A DNA stretch of 16,170 nucleotides. Source: TMED27 sp050633165. Its GTDB lineage: Bacteria > Pseudomonadota > Alphaproteobacteria > Micavibrionales > Micavibrionaceae. The notes under the pieces are model-generated. The model saw only the letters and a program-made list of their open reading frames with translations. It did no database searches and was not told the DNA's origin. Positions 6,311-13,844 of the stretch are shown piece by piece; position 1 is the first letter of the stretch, and the number at the start of each line of letters is the position of its first letter. The stretch is taken from NCBI GenBank assembly GCA_050633165.1, contig JBOEFZ010000026.1, positions 1 to 16,170 on the forward strand, written 5' to 3'. The position numbers and the translations under genes are program-made.

Positions 6311-7156
6311 TTAGAGTTTTTCTTCATTCGTTTTTAAAATATCGGCGAGGCGGGTTTGGGCGGAGCCGGGTTTTAGGGGCTGTTGTTGGCTGTTGTGGGG
6401 AGCCCAGCCGATGAGGGAGATGATTTCGAAGCTGGCGGCTATGCGCCCATCTGGCTCGCTGTAGTTTTCGGCGTAGTGTTTGGCGGCTTCCATGAAGAAG
6501 GCTTTGCCGGTGTAGCGTTTGTCGCGGGCGGCGATGATGTTGCTTTCGCCCATATTGCGAAGGTCATGCATGAGTTTAAAGGCGTTGTCGTAAGTGACTG
6601 TAATGATGTCGGAATCGATGACGGGGAGGGCGAAGCCGGCGCGTTGGAGGAGGGCGCCGCAATCTTGTTTATCGGCGAAGGGGGCGACGCGGGGGGAGAG
6701 GCCGCCGCGTAGGGTTATTTCGGCGTGGTTTAGGCTGCTGCGGAGTTCGTGCAGGGTTTCGCCGCCGAAGAGGGAGGCGATGAACAGGCCGTCGGGTTTA
6801 AGGGCGCGTTTGATTTGGGTTAGCACGCCGGGGAGGTCATTGGCGGCGTGGAGGTGGAGGTTGCTTAAGGCTAGGTCGAGGCTTTGGTTTTTGAAGGGGA
6901 GGAATTCTTCGTCGGCGATTGCGCTTGGCGTGAAGGCGGGGGAGAGGTCGATTGTGTGGGTGTGTGGAATGATTTTGCCGCCGCGTGCGCCGATTTGGAT
7001 GGCGGTTTCGAAATTACGGGTGATGTCGTCGAGGCGGCTTTGGAGTTGTTTTTTTGACCAGTCGAAGAGGAAGCCCGCATCATCGAAATGCCGTGCCGCG
7101 CGGGCGCGTTTTAGCGGGAGGAGGGTGCGGTCGAAGATTTTGATGTCTTGGTTCAT
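6311..7156 (-). CDS. SAM-dependent methyltransferase, NDUFAF5/BioC-like
   Basis: A 281-residue class I methyltransferase-fold protein. The N-terminal IFDRTLLPLKRARAA is the hallmark opening of the alphaproteobacterial/mitochondrial NDUFAF5 group, and the C-terminal IGWAPHNSQQQPLKPGSAQTRLAD is also typical. The glycine-rich motif I is weak (ETAIQIGARGG); downstream IDLSP, LPFKNQSLDLALSNLHLHAAND, and LKPDGLFIASLFGGETLHEL fit the fold. Mitochondrial NDUFAF5 hydroxylates an arginine in a complex I subunit; bacterial members are often annotated as BioC-like. Which of these applies cannot be told from sequence. Start chosen at ATG 7156; the longer frame starts with TTG inside the loop of a palindrome. 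There is no Shine-Dalgarno upstream, and the palindrome (7168-7204) ends 11 bases before the ATG. It lies downstream of the 897-residue gene on the same strand. Confidence 0.85.
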   Translation of the reverse strand: MNQDIKIFDRTLLPLKRARAARHFDDAGFLFDWSKKQLQSRLDDITRNFETAIQIGARGGKIIPHTHTIDLSPAFTPSAIADEEFLPFKNQSLDLALSNLHLHAANDLPGVLTQIKRALKPDGLFIASLFGGETLHELRSSLNHAEITLRGGLSPRVAPFADKQDCGALLQRAGFALPVIDSDIITVTYDNAFKLMHDLRNMGESNIIAARDKRYTGKAFFMEAAKHYAENYSEPDGRIAASFEIISLIGWAPHNSQQQPLKPGSAQTRLADILKTNEEKL

Positions 7157-7167
7157 AATACATAACT

Positions 7168-7204
7168 GGGGACAGGCACTTTTTTTCAAAAAGTGCCTGT
7201 CCCC
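7168..7204. repeat. Perfect palindrome with 17-bp stem (GGGGACAGGCAC family)
   Basis: GGGGACAGGCACTTTTT (7168-7184) pairs perfectly with AAAAAGTGCCTGTCCCC (7188-7204) around a three-base loop. It occupies almost the whole 57-base gap between two minus-strand genes. The AAGTGCCTGTCCCC core is one I recall from many unrelated genomes, often near REP-associated tyrosine transposases; that association is from memory and no such transposase is in this window. It lacks a trailing T run after the stem, so it is not a canonical intrinsic terminator, though it may attenuate transcription. Confidence 0.9.
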
Positions 7205-7213
7205 GGATTCCTG

Positions 7214-9907
7214 CTACCATTTTTCCGGTCTTGGGCCGTCTTCGTCGAAATTGTTTTCTTCGAGTAAGTCCAAGAAGGCTTCGAACTCGGCATCGAAGTT
7301 TTCGCTTAGGTCGGGGGCGTGTTCGGGGTGGAGGTCTGGCTCAACGCTTGGGGCGTTTGGGGCTTTAATATCGATGACTGCGTCGATGTTGATTTTATTG
7401 TCGGCGGTTGGTTTGGGTGCGCCGGAGAGTTTGGGGAGGGCTTTTTTCTCTGCCTTTGGGGCGGTTTTTTGTTCGGCCTTATTAACGGCCTCGATTTTGG
7501 CGAGGTCTTCTTTGCTTGGGCCAAAGGGTTTTACGTCTTTGCGTTTTGCGACCTCGACGGTTTCGTAGGAAAGGGGGATGCCCCAATCGGGCTTTACGCC
7601 TTCGAAGCGTTGTTTGACGATTTGTTTGGCTTCTAATTTCGCGTTGAATTTTATGTCGTCGTTGAAATAGCGGTAGGCGCGAGCGATGGCGGTCATGAAG
7701 TGCGGCTCTTTGGAGAGGGATTTTTGTAAGAGCGCCATTTGGTAGAAGGGGATGAATTTGGTTGTGGCGTATTTCATGGCCTTTGCCGGTGCGGCGATGG
7801 CATAGGGGTGGATGCGTTGCGGGGTCATGCCGACATGGGAGTAGTAGCTTTCGCCCATTTTTAGCACCATGGCGGGGCTGATTTTGAATTTATCGGCGAT
7901 GAAGCGTTTGATTTCTTTTTGATTTGTGATTTCCGGCGGGAGTTCGAAGCTGGGGGCGGAGATGCTTAGGCCGTTTCCGGTGTGGCGTTGGGGGATGGGC
8001 AGGTATTTGATGTCTACGCCCGCGTGGACTTCGCCTTTGAGGTCTTTGGTGATGGGGAGGACGACGACGGTGTTTATGGTTTTATCATTATTAACGACGA
8101 AATCGACGTCTTGGGAGGTGAGGCCGGACATGGCGCCGCGGCTTGCGCCTTCTTCGACGAAGACGGAGTGGACGGCGCGGAGTTGGCCGGCGTTGCCTTT
8201 GATATCTTTGAAGCGTTTATCTTCCTCGGACATTTGAGAGAGGATGTCTTTGACGTTGAGTTTGTCGTTGATTTTGGATTTTTCGAGGTTGAGGCGTTTG
8301 TCGCTCCATGTTTCGGCCTTTAGGTTTAGGTGGTCGAAGAGGGAGAGGATTTGGAGTTCTAGGCGCGCGTTGGGGATCATGCCGATGGTGATGGCGTTGA
8401 GGATGGCTTGGGCATCCATTTCGCGGACTACGCCTTTGGCCTGGAATTTATCGGAGTGGCCGAGGTTGGATTTGGGGGTGATTTCGCCTTTTTTCTCGTT
8501 CACGTTGAGGTAGAAGGTTTTGATGATTTCATCGATGTAATCGGGCGCGGGGTAATAATCGGGGCCGTGCTCCATGATAGCGCTGTTGGCGGGTTTTAGG
8601 CCTAGGTAATCGCGGGCGAAGAGGGCGGAGTGTTTGGCGTCGAATTCTTCCATGGTGGACATGGCTTCGCCATCGACGGCGATGGCTTCGATCATATGAC
8701 CGGACCAGCGGCGACCGTCGATATTGATACCGCCGCGGGGGACGGCGTTGGCGATGGAGCGGGCGATTCCGTCGTGTAAATAAAGCTTTAGCCGGCCTTC
8801 TTCATCCACGCGGTAAGGAATGATTTCGTTGACGTCCAGATCTCGGGTGACGATATCGGTGATTTCGCCTGTTTTCTGGTTGCGCATGGCGGTGATTTTA
8901 AGGTTTCCGGAATCGGCGGAGGAGGGGCGGCGTTCCTCGATATTGAGGGATTTGCGTTCGGCGAGTTTGGTGGCAACGGTGATGAAGCAGGTTGGTGGGT
9001 GACCCAATGGTGTTCCGTCGTTGGCGTAGAGGCGGAATTTGCCTTCGAATTTATCATTGATGATGTCGTCATCCCAATGCGGGCCGGAATATTGCATGCG
9101 CGCGCCTAAGGCACCGAGTTCTTTTCGAAACTCGCGTTGCGTAAAGAAGGTGTATTCCATGGGGAGTTCGGCATCCCATGATTTGCGGTCGTCTTTGCGC
9201 ATGATGAACTCATACGCCCATTTATAGGGCAAGCGGAAGAGGCGGGTGCGGGGGATGCGTTCGGGGAGTTCTTCGAGGAAGAAGCCGCCGCAGCCAGGGT
9301 CTTGGCGCGGGCGGGCGTGCTCGGCGTACCATAGGAGAAGCTCTGGCTCGGACATTTTTGAAAGCGCCTTTCCCGTGCCGGTTTCGTCGGGCATTTCGAT
9401 GAGGACGAATTCTTCGGGTGGGGGGCGTGCGAAATCGCGGATGAACATTATTCCGCCTTTTTTCAACATCTTAAAATGCTTACGCAACGTATCGGAAACA
9501 ATTCTTTCGTTGTAGCGAGAGCCGGAATAAACTTCATGTAAAATGTAAGAATTGAGGATCGCGTCGATGGTTCCGGCTTCGAAAATTTCACTGGAGGCGT
9601 CGCCGACTTTGAAGGTGAGGTTGGGGAGTTTGTATTGCTCCTTTGCTTTGCTGATTTGGCGTTTGGATTTATCGAGGCCGGTGAAATCGAGTTTCGGGTA
9701 CATTGCCGCCATGGCATAGGTCATTGCACCATCGTCGCAGCCCATATCGATGACCTTCGCGTCATCGGGGAGGAGAAGGTGGGAGGCGGTGAACCAAGCC
9801 TTTCGGATGGTTTCGGGGGTGAGGCCTTTGAGCAGCTCGTTACGCTTGTCGCGGTAGGTTTGCGTGGTTGGCTGTGTTGGCTCGAGGTCTTTGGTGTTTT
9901 TAGGCAT
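7214..9907 (-). CDS. Large fusion protein: class I methyltransferase plus two putative degenerate Nudix-like domains
   Basis: An 897-residue soluble protein with no signal peptide or membrane segment. Residues about 30-160 form a class I SAM-methyltransferase core: motif I VIDMGCDDGAMTYAMA (52-67), DFTGLDKS (74-81), a GDASS step (102-106), IDAILNSYILHEV (114-126) and LKKGGIMFIRDF (148-159). Residues 160-315 are an unassigned extension. Residues about 358-470 and 611-706 look like two related domains: each has a beta-rich start, a helix leading to a PA step (LGLKPA 435-440; FKISPA 674-679) and a YY segment (451-452; 688-689) followed by a short strand. The first resembles a Nudix fold (YYPAPDYIDEIIKTFYL), but the catalytic REXXEE box is absent. 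Residues 780-897 are K/P-rich, then acidic and disordered. Start: ATG 9907 with a weak AAGAG upstream. Substrate is unknown. It lies between an NDUFAF5-like gene and comF. Confidence 0.8.
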   Translation of the reverse strand: MPKNTKDLEPTQPTTQTYRDKRNELLKGLTPETIRKAWFTASHLLLPDDAKVIDMGCDDGAMTYAMAAMYPKLDFTGLDKSKRQISKAKEQYKLPNLTFKVGDASSEIFEAGTIDAILNSYILHEVYSGSRYNERIVSDTLRKHFKMLKKGGIMFIRDFARPPPEEFVLIEMPDETGTGKALSKMSEPELLLWYAEHARPRQDPGCGGFFLEELPERIPRTRLFRLPYKWAYEFIMRKDDRKSWDAELPMEYTFFTQREFRKELGALGARMQYSGPHWDDDIINDKFEGKFRLYANDGTPLGHPPTCFITVATKLAERKSLNIEERRPSSADSGNLKITAMRNQKTGEITDIVTRDLDVNEIIPYRVDEEGRLKLYLHDGIARSIANAVPRGGINIDGRRWSGHMIEAIAVDGEAMSTMEEFDAKHSALFARDYLGLKPANSAIMEHGPDYYPAPDYIDEIIKTFYLNVNEKKGEITPKSNLGHSDKFQAKGVVREMDAQAILNAITIGMIPNARLELQILSLFDHLNLKAETWSDKRLNLEKSKINDKLNVKDILSQMSEEDKRFKDIKGNAGQLRAVHSVFVEEGASRGAMSGLTSQDVDFVVNNDKTINTVVVLPITKDLKGEVHAGVDIKYLPIPQRHTGNGLSISAPSFELPPEITNQKEIKRFIADKFKISPAMVLKMGESYYSHVGMTPQRIHPYAIAAPAKAMKYATTKFIPFYQMALLQKSLSKEPHFMTAIARAYRYFNDDIKFNAKLEAKQIVKQRFEGVKPDWGIPLSYETVEVAKRKDVKPFGPSKEDLAKIEAVNKAEQKTAPKAEKKALPKLSGAPKPTADNKINIDAVIDIKAPNAPSVEPDLHPEHAPDLSENFDAEFEAFLDLLEENNFDEDGPRPEKW

Positions 9908-9968
9908 ATACTCTTTTGTCTTTTACGCTTTTATTTTTTTAGGGCAAGGTGCTAGTTTATACCCTGAA

Positions 9969-10748
9969 ATGAAAGCAAAAATCAAAGAAATCGCGCATAT
10001 TGCTCTTGATACTATTTTGCCGCCGCGATGTGTGGTGTCGGGGGATATGGTGGATCGGCAGGGGATGGTGGCGCCGCATGTGTGGGCGGCGATGGATTTT
10101 ATCCATGATCCGATGTGTGTGAAGTGCGGTGTGCCGTTTGATTATGCCGCGAGTGGTATGGCGGAAATTGCGGGGTTTGAGGGGGATGAAGGGCTGGAAT
10201 GTATGCAATGCCTTGATTATCCACCGCCTTTTGCGAGCGCGCGGGCGGCGTTGCGGTATAATGATGAAAGTCGGGATTTGATTTTGGGGTTCAAGCATGG
10301 GGATCAGACGCATGCGGCGCTTGCCTTTGTGCCGTGGCTTATGAATGCGGGGCGGGAGATGTTGGGGCAGGCGGATGTGATTGTGCCTGTGCCGCTGCAT
10401 CGGTGGCGGTTATTGCAGCGGCGCTATAATCAGGCGGCGATTATGGCGCATTATGTGTCTAAAGAATCCGGTGTGCCGCATGTGTGCGATTTTCTGGTGC
10501 GGAAACGGGCGACGGCGACGCAGGGGCATTTGAGCTTTGATGAGCGTCGTAAGAATGTGCGGAAAGCCTTTGAAGTTAATGGAAAATATGTTGATGATGT
10601 TAAGGGTAGAAGCATTATTTTGATTGATGATGTTTATACGACGGGCGCGACGGTGAAGGAATGCGCGAAGGCGTTAAAGCGTGCGGGGGCGGGCGAGGTG
10701 CATGTTTTGACGCTTGCGCGGGTTGTTAAGGATGAGTTAGTGGGGTAG
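9969..10748 (+). CDS. comF: ComF-family amidophosphoribosyltransferase-like protein
   Basis: A 259-residue ComF family protein, associated in other bacteria with uptake and processing of DNA; many non-competent alphaproteobacteria keep it. An N-terminal cysteine region has Cys21, then CxxC pairs at 50/53 and 78/81, suggesting a zinc ribbon. The phosphoribosyltransferase domain follows: DVIVPVPLHRWRLLQRRYNQ (136-155) and the PRPP-binding loop IILIDDVYTTGATVKECA (216-233). ATG 9969 gives a normal family N-terminus; the frame continues upstream, but only into the divergent neighbour. The Shine-Dalgarno is poor. It is divergent from the 897-residue gene across 61 bases and followed by grxC at 36 bases, a pairing I recall as common in alphaproteobacteria. 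Confidence 0.9.
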   Translation: MKAKIKEIAHIALDTILPPRCVVSGDMVDRQGMVAPHVWAAMDFIHDPMCVKCGVPFDYAASGMAEIAGFEGDEGLECMQCLDYPPPFASARAALRYNDESRDLILGFKHGDQTHAALAFVPWLMNAGREMLGQADVIVPVPLHRWRLLQRRYNQAAIMAHYVSKESGVPHVCDFLVRKRATATQGHLSFDERRKNVRKAFEVNGKYVDDVKGRSIILIDDVYTTGATVKECAKALKRAGAGEVHVLTLARVVKDELVG

Positions 10749-10784
10749 TAAATGAGTGGGACAGTTAGTTTTAGGAGATTTTAG

Positions 10785-11042
10785 ATGGCTAAGGTTGAGA
10801 TTTATTATTGGACGACATGTCCGTTTTGTACGCGGGCGCGGGGTTTGCTTGATTCTAAGGGCGTTGATTATACCGGATATGATATTACGGGGGATGAGGC
10901 CGCGCGCGGGAAGATGGTTGCGCGTACCGGCGGGCCGAAATCTGTGCCGCAGATTTTTATTGATGATGCGCATATTGGTGGATGTGATGATTTGCATGCG
11001 CTTGAGAAGCGTGGAGAATTGGATGGATTGCTATCTCAATAG
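10785..11042 (+). CDS. grxC: Glutaredoxin 3
   Basis: An 85-residue glutaredoxin reducing disulfides and glutathione mixed disulfides in the cytosol. The dithiol active site CPFC is at residues 12-15, the cis-proline segment SVPQIFID at 53-60 and the glutathione-binding GGCDDL at 65-70, all in the class order of GrxC. The length is normal. The start is backed by AGGAG 8 bases upstream of the ATG. It is 36 bases after comF and probably cotranscribed with it. A double-hairpin repeat follows immediately after the stop. Confidence 0.95.
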   Translation: MAKVEIYYWTTCPFCTRARGLLDSKGVDYTGYDITGDEAARGKMVARTGGPKSVPQIFIDDAHIGGCDDLHALEKRGELDGLLSQ

Positions 11043-11047
11043 CGTTT

Positions 11048-11106
11048 CCCTGCGTAGGCAGGGACTTTGTAGTGTTAAGCAACCAGATTCCCGCTTTCGC
11101 GGGAAT
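11048..11106. repeat. REP-like double hairpin between grxC and metC
   Basis: CCCTGC (11048-11053)/GCAGGG (11058-11063) form a 6-bp stem with a GTAG loop. ATTCCCGC (11087-11094)/GCGGGAAT (11099-11106) form an 8-bp stem with a TTTC loop, followed by GACG. The second half (GATTCCCGCTTTCGCGGGAATGACG style) is a motif I recall as highly repeated in several proteobacterial genomes. The element fills most of the 84-base gap, with no T run, so it is a repeat rather than a clear terminator. Confidence 0.75.
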
Positions 11107-11126
11107 GACGATAAGGGTTTTTTAGT

Positions 11127-12296
11127 ATGAAAAAAGATTACAAAGAAAAGACGAAATTGGCGCATATCGGGACGGCGCCGGAGGAGTATTTCGGGATTGT
11201 CAATCCGCCGATTGCCCGTGCTTCGACGATCCTTTATCCGGATTTGGCGGCGTATGAAGACCCGAGCCATCAGTATCGGTATGGGCGGATGGGGAATCCG
11301 TTGTCGGATAAGTTTGAAGGCGCGATGGCGGAGATTGAGCGCGGTTTTAATGCGGTGAGCACGGCGTCGGGGCTATCGGCGATTACGCTTGCGTTGATGG
11401 CGGTGTTAAAGGCGGGGGATCATGCGTTGGTTGTTGATACTTTGTATCCGCCGGCGCGGGATTTTTGTAATCAGGAATTGGCGAAATTCGGGGTGGAAAT
11501 TGAATATTATGATCCACGTATTGGTGCGGGGGTTGCGGATTTGTGCCGTGAGAATACGGCGCTGATTTATCTGGAGTCGCCTGGCTCTGGCACGTTCGAG
11601 GTGCAGGATGTTCCGGCGATTGCCGCCGTGGCGCGGGCGCGCGGGATTAAGACGATTATCGATAACACCTATTCCGCAGGGTTGATTTTTAAGCCGCTGA
11701 GCCATGGTGTTGATTATTCGCTTCAATCGGCGACGAAATATATTGGCGGGCATTCGGATATTAATATGGGCGTTGTTGTGGCGCGGGATGAGGAGCTTTA
11801 TAAGCCGCTTAAGAAAACTGCGCTGAATCGTGGGGATTGCGCGGCGGCGGAGGATTTGTATCTGGGCTTGCGTGGTTTGCGAACGATTTCGCTTCGTATG
11901 CAGGAGAATGCGGGCAACGCGTTACAGGTTGCAAAATGGCTTATGAAACAAAAGGGTATCGCGGATGTTTTATATCCTGCGTTAAAGCATAGTCCGGATC
12001 ATAAGCTTTGGAAGCGTGATTTTAGCGGGGCGAATGGGGTGTTTAGCATTGTGCTTGAGCCAGCGGATAAGGCGGCGGTGCATGCGTTTGTGAATGCGCT
12101 TGATCTGTTTCCTATTGGATCGAGTTGGGGAGGGTATGAGAGCTTGTTACAGCCGCAATATCTAGGCAAATATCGCACGGCGACGAAGAGGCCGGAGGGG
12201 GAGGGCGTGATTTTGCGTCTTCAGGTTGGTTTGGAAGATCCGGAAGATTTGATTGCGGATTTAGCGCAGGCGTTGAAGGTTTTTAACGGTTCATGA
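11127..12296 (+). CDS. metC: Cystathionine beta-lyase
   Basis: A 389-residue PLP enzyme of the Cys/Met-metabolism (trans-sulfuration) family; MetC cleaves cystathionine to homocysteine, pyruvate and ammonia in methionine synthesis. Visible elements are VNPPIARASTILYPDL (25-40), the RYGRMGNP tyrosine/arginine segment (51-58), ASGLSAITLAL (80-90), IIDNTYSAG with the PLP aspartate (177-185), and SATKYIGGHSD with the PLP lysine Lys204. The long form with FPIGSSWGGYESLLQP fits beta-lyase rather than gamma-synthase, though activity within this family is hard to assign from sequence alone. Start: ATG 11127; a weak AAGG lies some 14 bases upstream. Its stop overlaps folK by four bases (ATGA), indicating one transcript. 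Confidence 0.92.
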   Translation: MKKDYKEKTKLAHIGTAPEEYFGIVNPPIARASTILYPDLAAYEDPSHQYRYGRMGNPLSDKFEGAMAEIERGFNAVSTASGLSAITLALMAVLKAGDHALVVDTLYPPARDFCNQELAKFGVEIEYYDPRIGAGVADLCRENTALIYLESPGSGTFEVQDVPAIAAVARARGIKTIIDNTYSAGLIFKPLSHGVDYSLQSATKYIGGHSDINMGVVVARDEELYKPLKKTALNRGDCAAAEDLYLGLRGLRTISLRMQENAGNALQVAKWLMKQKGIADVLYPALKHSPDHKLWKRDFSGANGVFSIVLEPADKAAVHAFVNALDLFPIGSSWGGYESLLQPQYLGKYRTATKRPEGEGVILRLQVGLEDPEDLIADLAQALKVFNGS

Positions 12297-12796
12297 TTTT
12301 CATTGCATTAGGGGCGAATTTGCCGAGCCGTTTTGGTGTGCCGGAGGATGGTCTGGATGAGGCTGTGCGGCGTATGGAGGGGCAGGGGGTGCGCGTGGTG
12401 CGCCGATCTTCGGTATGGCTCACTGCGCCTGTTCCGGTGTCGGATCAGCCGTGGTACCGCAATGCGGTTGTGGCGGTGGAGACGGGGCTTGCGCCGCTTG
12501 CGTTGCTTGAAGTGTTGAAAGGGATTGAGGCGGATATGGGGCGCGTTTTGGGGGTGCGGAATGCGTCGCGGGTGATTGATCTGGATATATTGGCGTATGA
12601 TGATGTGGTGATGGATGTGGCGGGGTTGAGTGTGCCGCATCCGCGTATGCATGAACGGGCGTTTGTGTTGTTTCCGTTGCGGGAAGTTGCCCCAAATTGG
12701 GTGCATCCGGTTTTGAAAATGGATGTTTCGGGCATGATTGCGGCGATGCCGGAGGGGCAGGAGATTGAAAAAATGGATGATGGAGGTGTATCATGA
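12293..12796 (+). CDS. folK: 2-amino-4-hydroxy-6-hydroxymethyldihydropteridine pyrophosphokinase (HPPK)
   Basis: FolK transfers pyrophosphate from ATP to 6-hydroxymethyl-7,8-dihydropterin, the step before dihydropteroate synthase. The 167-residue protein has the N-terminal FIALGANL, the SSVWLTAPVPVSDQPWYRNA segment (39-58), the signature RVIDLDILAYDD with magnesium ligands Asp96 and Asp98, and VPHPRMHERAFVLFPL (114-129). Length is normal. It overlaps metC by ATGA at its start and folP by ATGA at its end, so translation is likely coupled across all three genes. Confidence 0.95.
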   Translation: MIFIALGANLPSRFGVPEDGLDEAVRRMEGQGVRVVRRSSVWLTAPVPVSDQPWYRNAVVAVETGLAPLALLEVLKGIEADMGRVLGVRNASRVIDLDILAYDDVVMDVAGLSVPHPRMHERAFVLFPLREVAPNWVHPVLKMDVSGMIAAMPEGQEIEKMDDGGVS

Positions 12797-13698
12797 CGGG
12801 TCATGATGCGGGTCAGAACGTGGGTCAGGAAATTTCAGGTACTCATCATTTTTTGCCGTTGGTGTCGCGGAAGCCTGTCATTATGGGGGTGGTCAATGTG
12901 ACCCCCGATAGTTTCAGTGATGGCGGTAAATTTTCTAATGTTGATAAGGCGATAGCGCATGGACTTCAATTATTGAAGGAAGGTGCGGATATTTTGGATA
13001 TTGGTGGAGAGAGTACAAGGCCGGGGGCGGAAGTTGTTGATATTGAAGAGGAAATTGCGCGTGTTGTGCCGGTTATTGAAGGGTTGCGGGGGCAGGCTAA
13101 AAACATTTCCATAGATACACGAAATGCGCGGGTGATGGAGGCTGCGCTTAAGGTTGGGGCTACTTCTGTTAATGATATTAGTGGTTTAGGGCATGATCCT
13201 GATTCTGTCTCTGTGGTGGCGCAGGCGAAGGTGCCGGTTTTTTTGATGCATTCCCAAGGAGTGCCACAGGATATGCAGGATAACCCTAACTATAACAATG
13301 TTGTAGAGGATGTTCTTGATTATTTTAAGGGGCGGATTGAGTGGTGCAGGACGCATCGTGTCGAAACTGATATGCTTGTTTGTGATCCGGGGGTCGGGTT
13401 CGGAAAAACGTTGGAGCATAATTTGCTATTGCTCAGAAATATAAAAGAATTTCATGCTTTGGGGGTGCCGATATTGCTCGGGACTTCGCGGAAGAGCTTT
13501 ATTCCTAAGGTAATGGATGAAGTTTTGGGGATAGGGGATAATGGTGATCCGTCTGATGACCCTTTAACGGGTCGGCTGGGTGGTTCATTATCCTCCGTGC
13601 TTTGGGGCCGATCGCAGGGGGTGCAGATGTTTCGTGTGCATGATGTTAAGGAAACGCGGCAGGCGTTTACTGTTTATGATGCGATTGCAAATTCTTAA
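12793..13698 (+). CDS. folP: Dihydropteroate synthase
   Basis: FolP condenses the pyrophosphorylated pterin with p-aminobenzoate to dihydropteroate; it is the sulfonamide target. The 301-residue TIM barrel has PVIMGVVNVTPDSFSDGG (28-45), GADILDIGGESTRPGA (64-79), SIDTRNARVMEAAL (106-119), VNDISG (126-131), CDPGVGFGKTLEHN (197-210) and GTSRKSFI (230-237). The first 25 residues are a polar extension beyond the usual start. The start overlaps the folK stop by ATGA, which supports it. No folB gene lies between or next to them, unlike many bacterial folate clusters. It is followed by a repeat-type hairpin region. Confidence 0.95.
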   Translation: MTGHDAGQNVGQEISGTHHFLPLVSRKPVIMGVVNVTPDSFSDGGKFSNVDKAIAHGLQLLKEGADILDIGGESTRPGAEVVDIEEEIARVVPVIEGLRGQAKNISIDTRNARVMEAALKVGATSVNDISGLGHDPDSVSVVAQAKVPVFLMHSQGVPQDMQDNPNYNNVVEDVLDYFKGRIEWCRTHRVETDMLVCDPGVGFGKTLEHNLLLLRNIKEFHALGVPILLGTSRKSFIPKVMDEVLGIGDNGDPSDDPLTGRLGGSLSSVLWGRSQGVQMFRVHDVKETRQAFTVYDAIANS

Positions 13699-13777
13699 CA
13701 CAGGGTTTCAGAGAAACGGAGTTTTTTTATTCGTCGTTGCACCCTAAGGGCATAAACGAGGAGGCGAAGCCGACGCG

Positions 13778-13822
13778 GCAATCCATCGCCCGCACTATTG
13801 GCAGGTGCGGGTGATGGATTGC
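13778..13822. repeat. REP-like hairpin after folP
   Basis: GCAATCCATCGCCCGCAC (13778-13795) pairs with GTGCGGGTGATGGATTGC (13805-13822), 17 of 18 positions plus one G-T wobble, around a 9-base loop. The right flank, TTCGCTGCGCTCGCAATGACGG, and the left GAGGCGAAGC give the GATTGCTTCGCTGCGCTCGCAATGACG style of repeat that I recall as abundant in alphaproteobacterial genomes. It sits between convergent folP and the histidine phosphatase gene and could help stop transcription from both sides, although no T run follows the stem. Confidence 0.8.
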
Positions 13823-13844
13823 TTCGCTGCGCTCGCAATGACGG

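Noticed and set aside
7157..7189. N-terminal extension of the NDUFAF5-like protein
   Set aside because: It would start with TTG in the loop of the palindrome and translate the palindrome arm; the ATG at 7156 gives the family N-terminus.
7168..7204. Intrinsic terminator for the 897-residue gene
   Set aside because: The stem is strong, but the T tract is inside the stem and no T run follows it on the minus strand, so it does not fit the standard terminator form.
6594..7568. Long plus-strand frame of 324 codons
   Set aside because: It runs antisense across the end of one methyltransferase gene, the palindrome and the end of the other; both minus-strand genes have clear motifs and this frame has none.
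13740..13844. tRNA or other small RNA gene after folP
   Set aside because: The only structure is a single long hairpin of REP type; there is no cloverleaf, TTC loop or CCA end.
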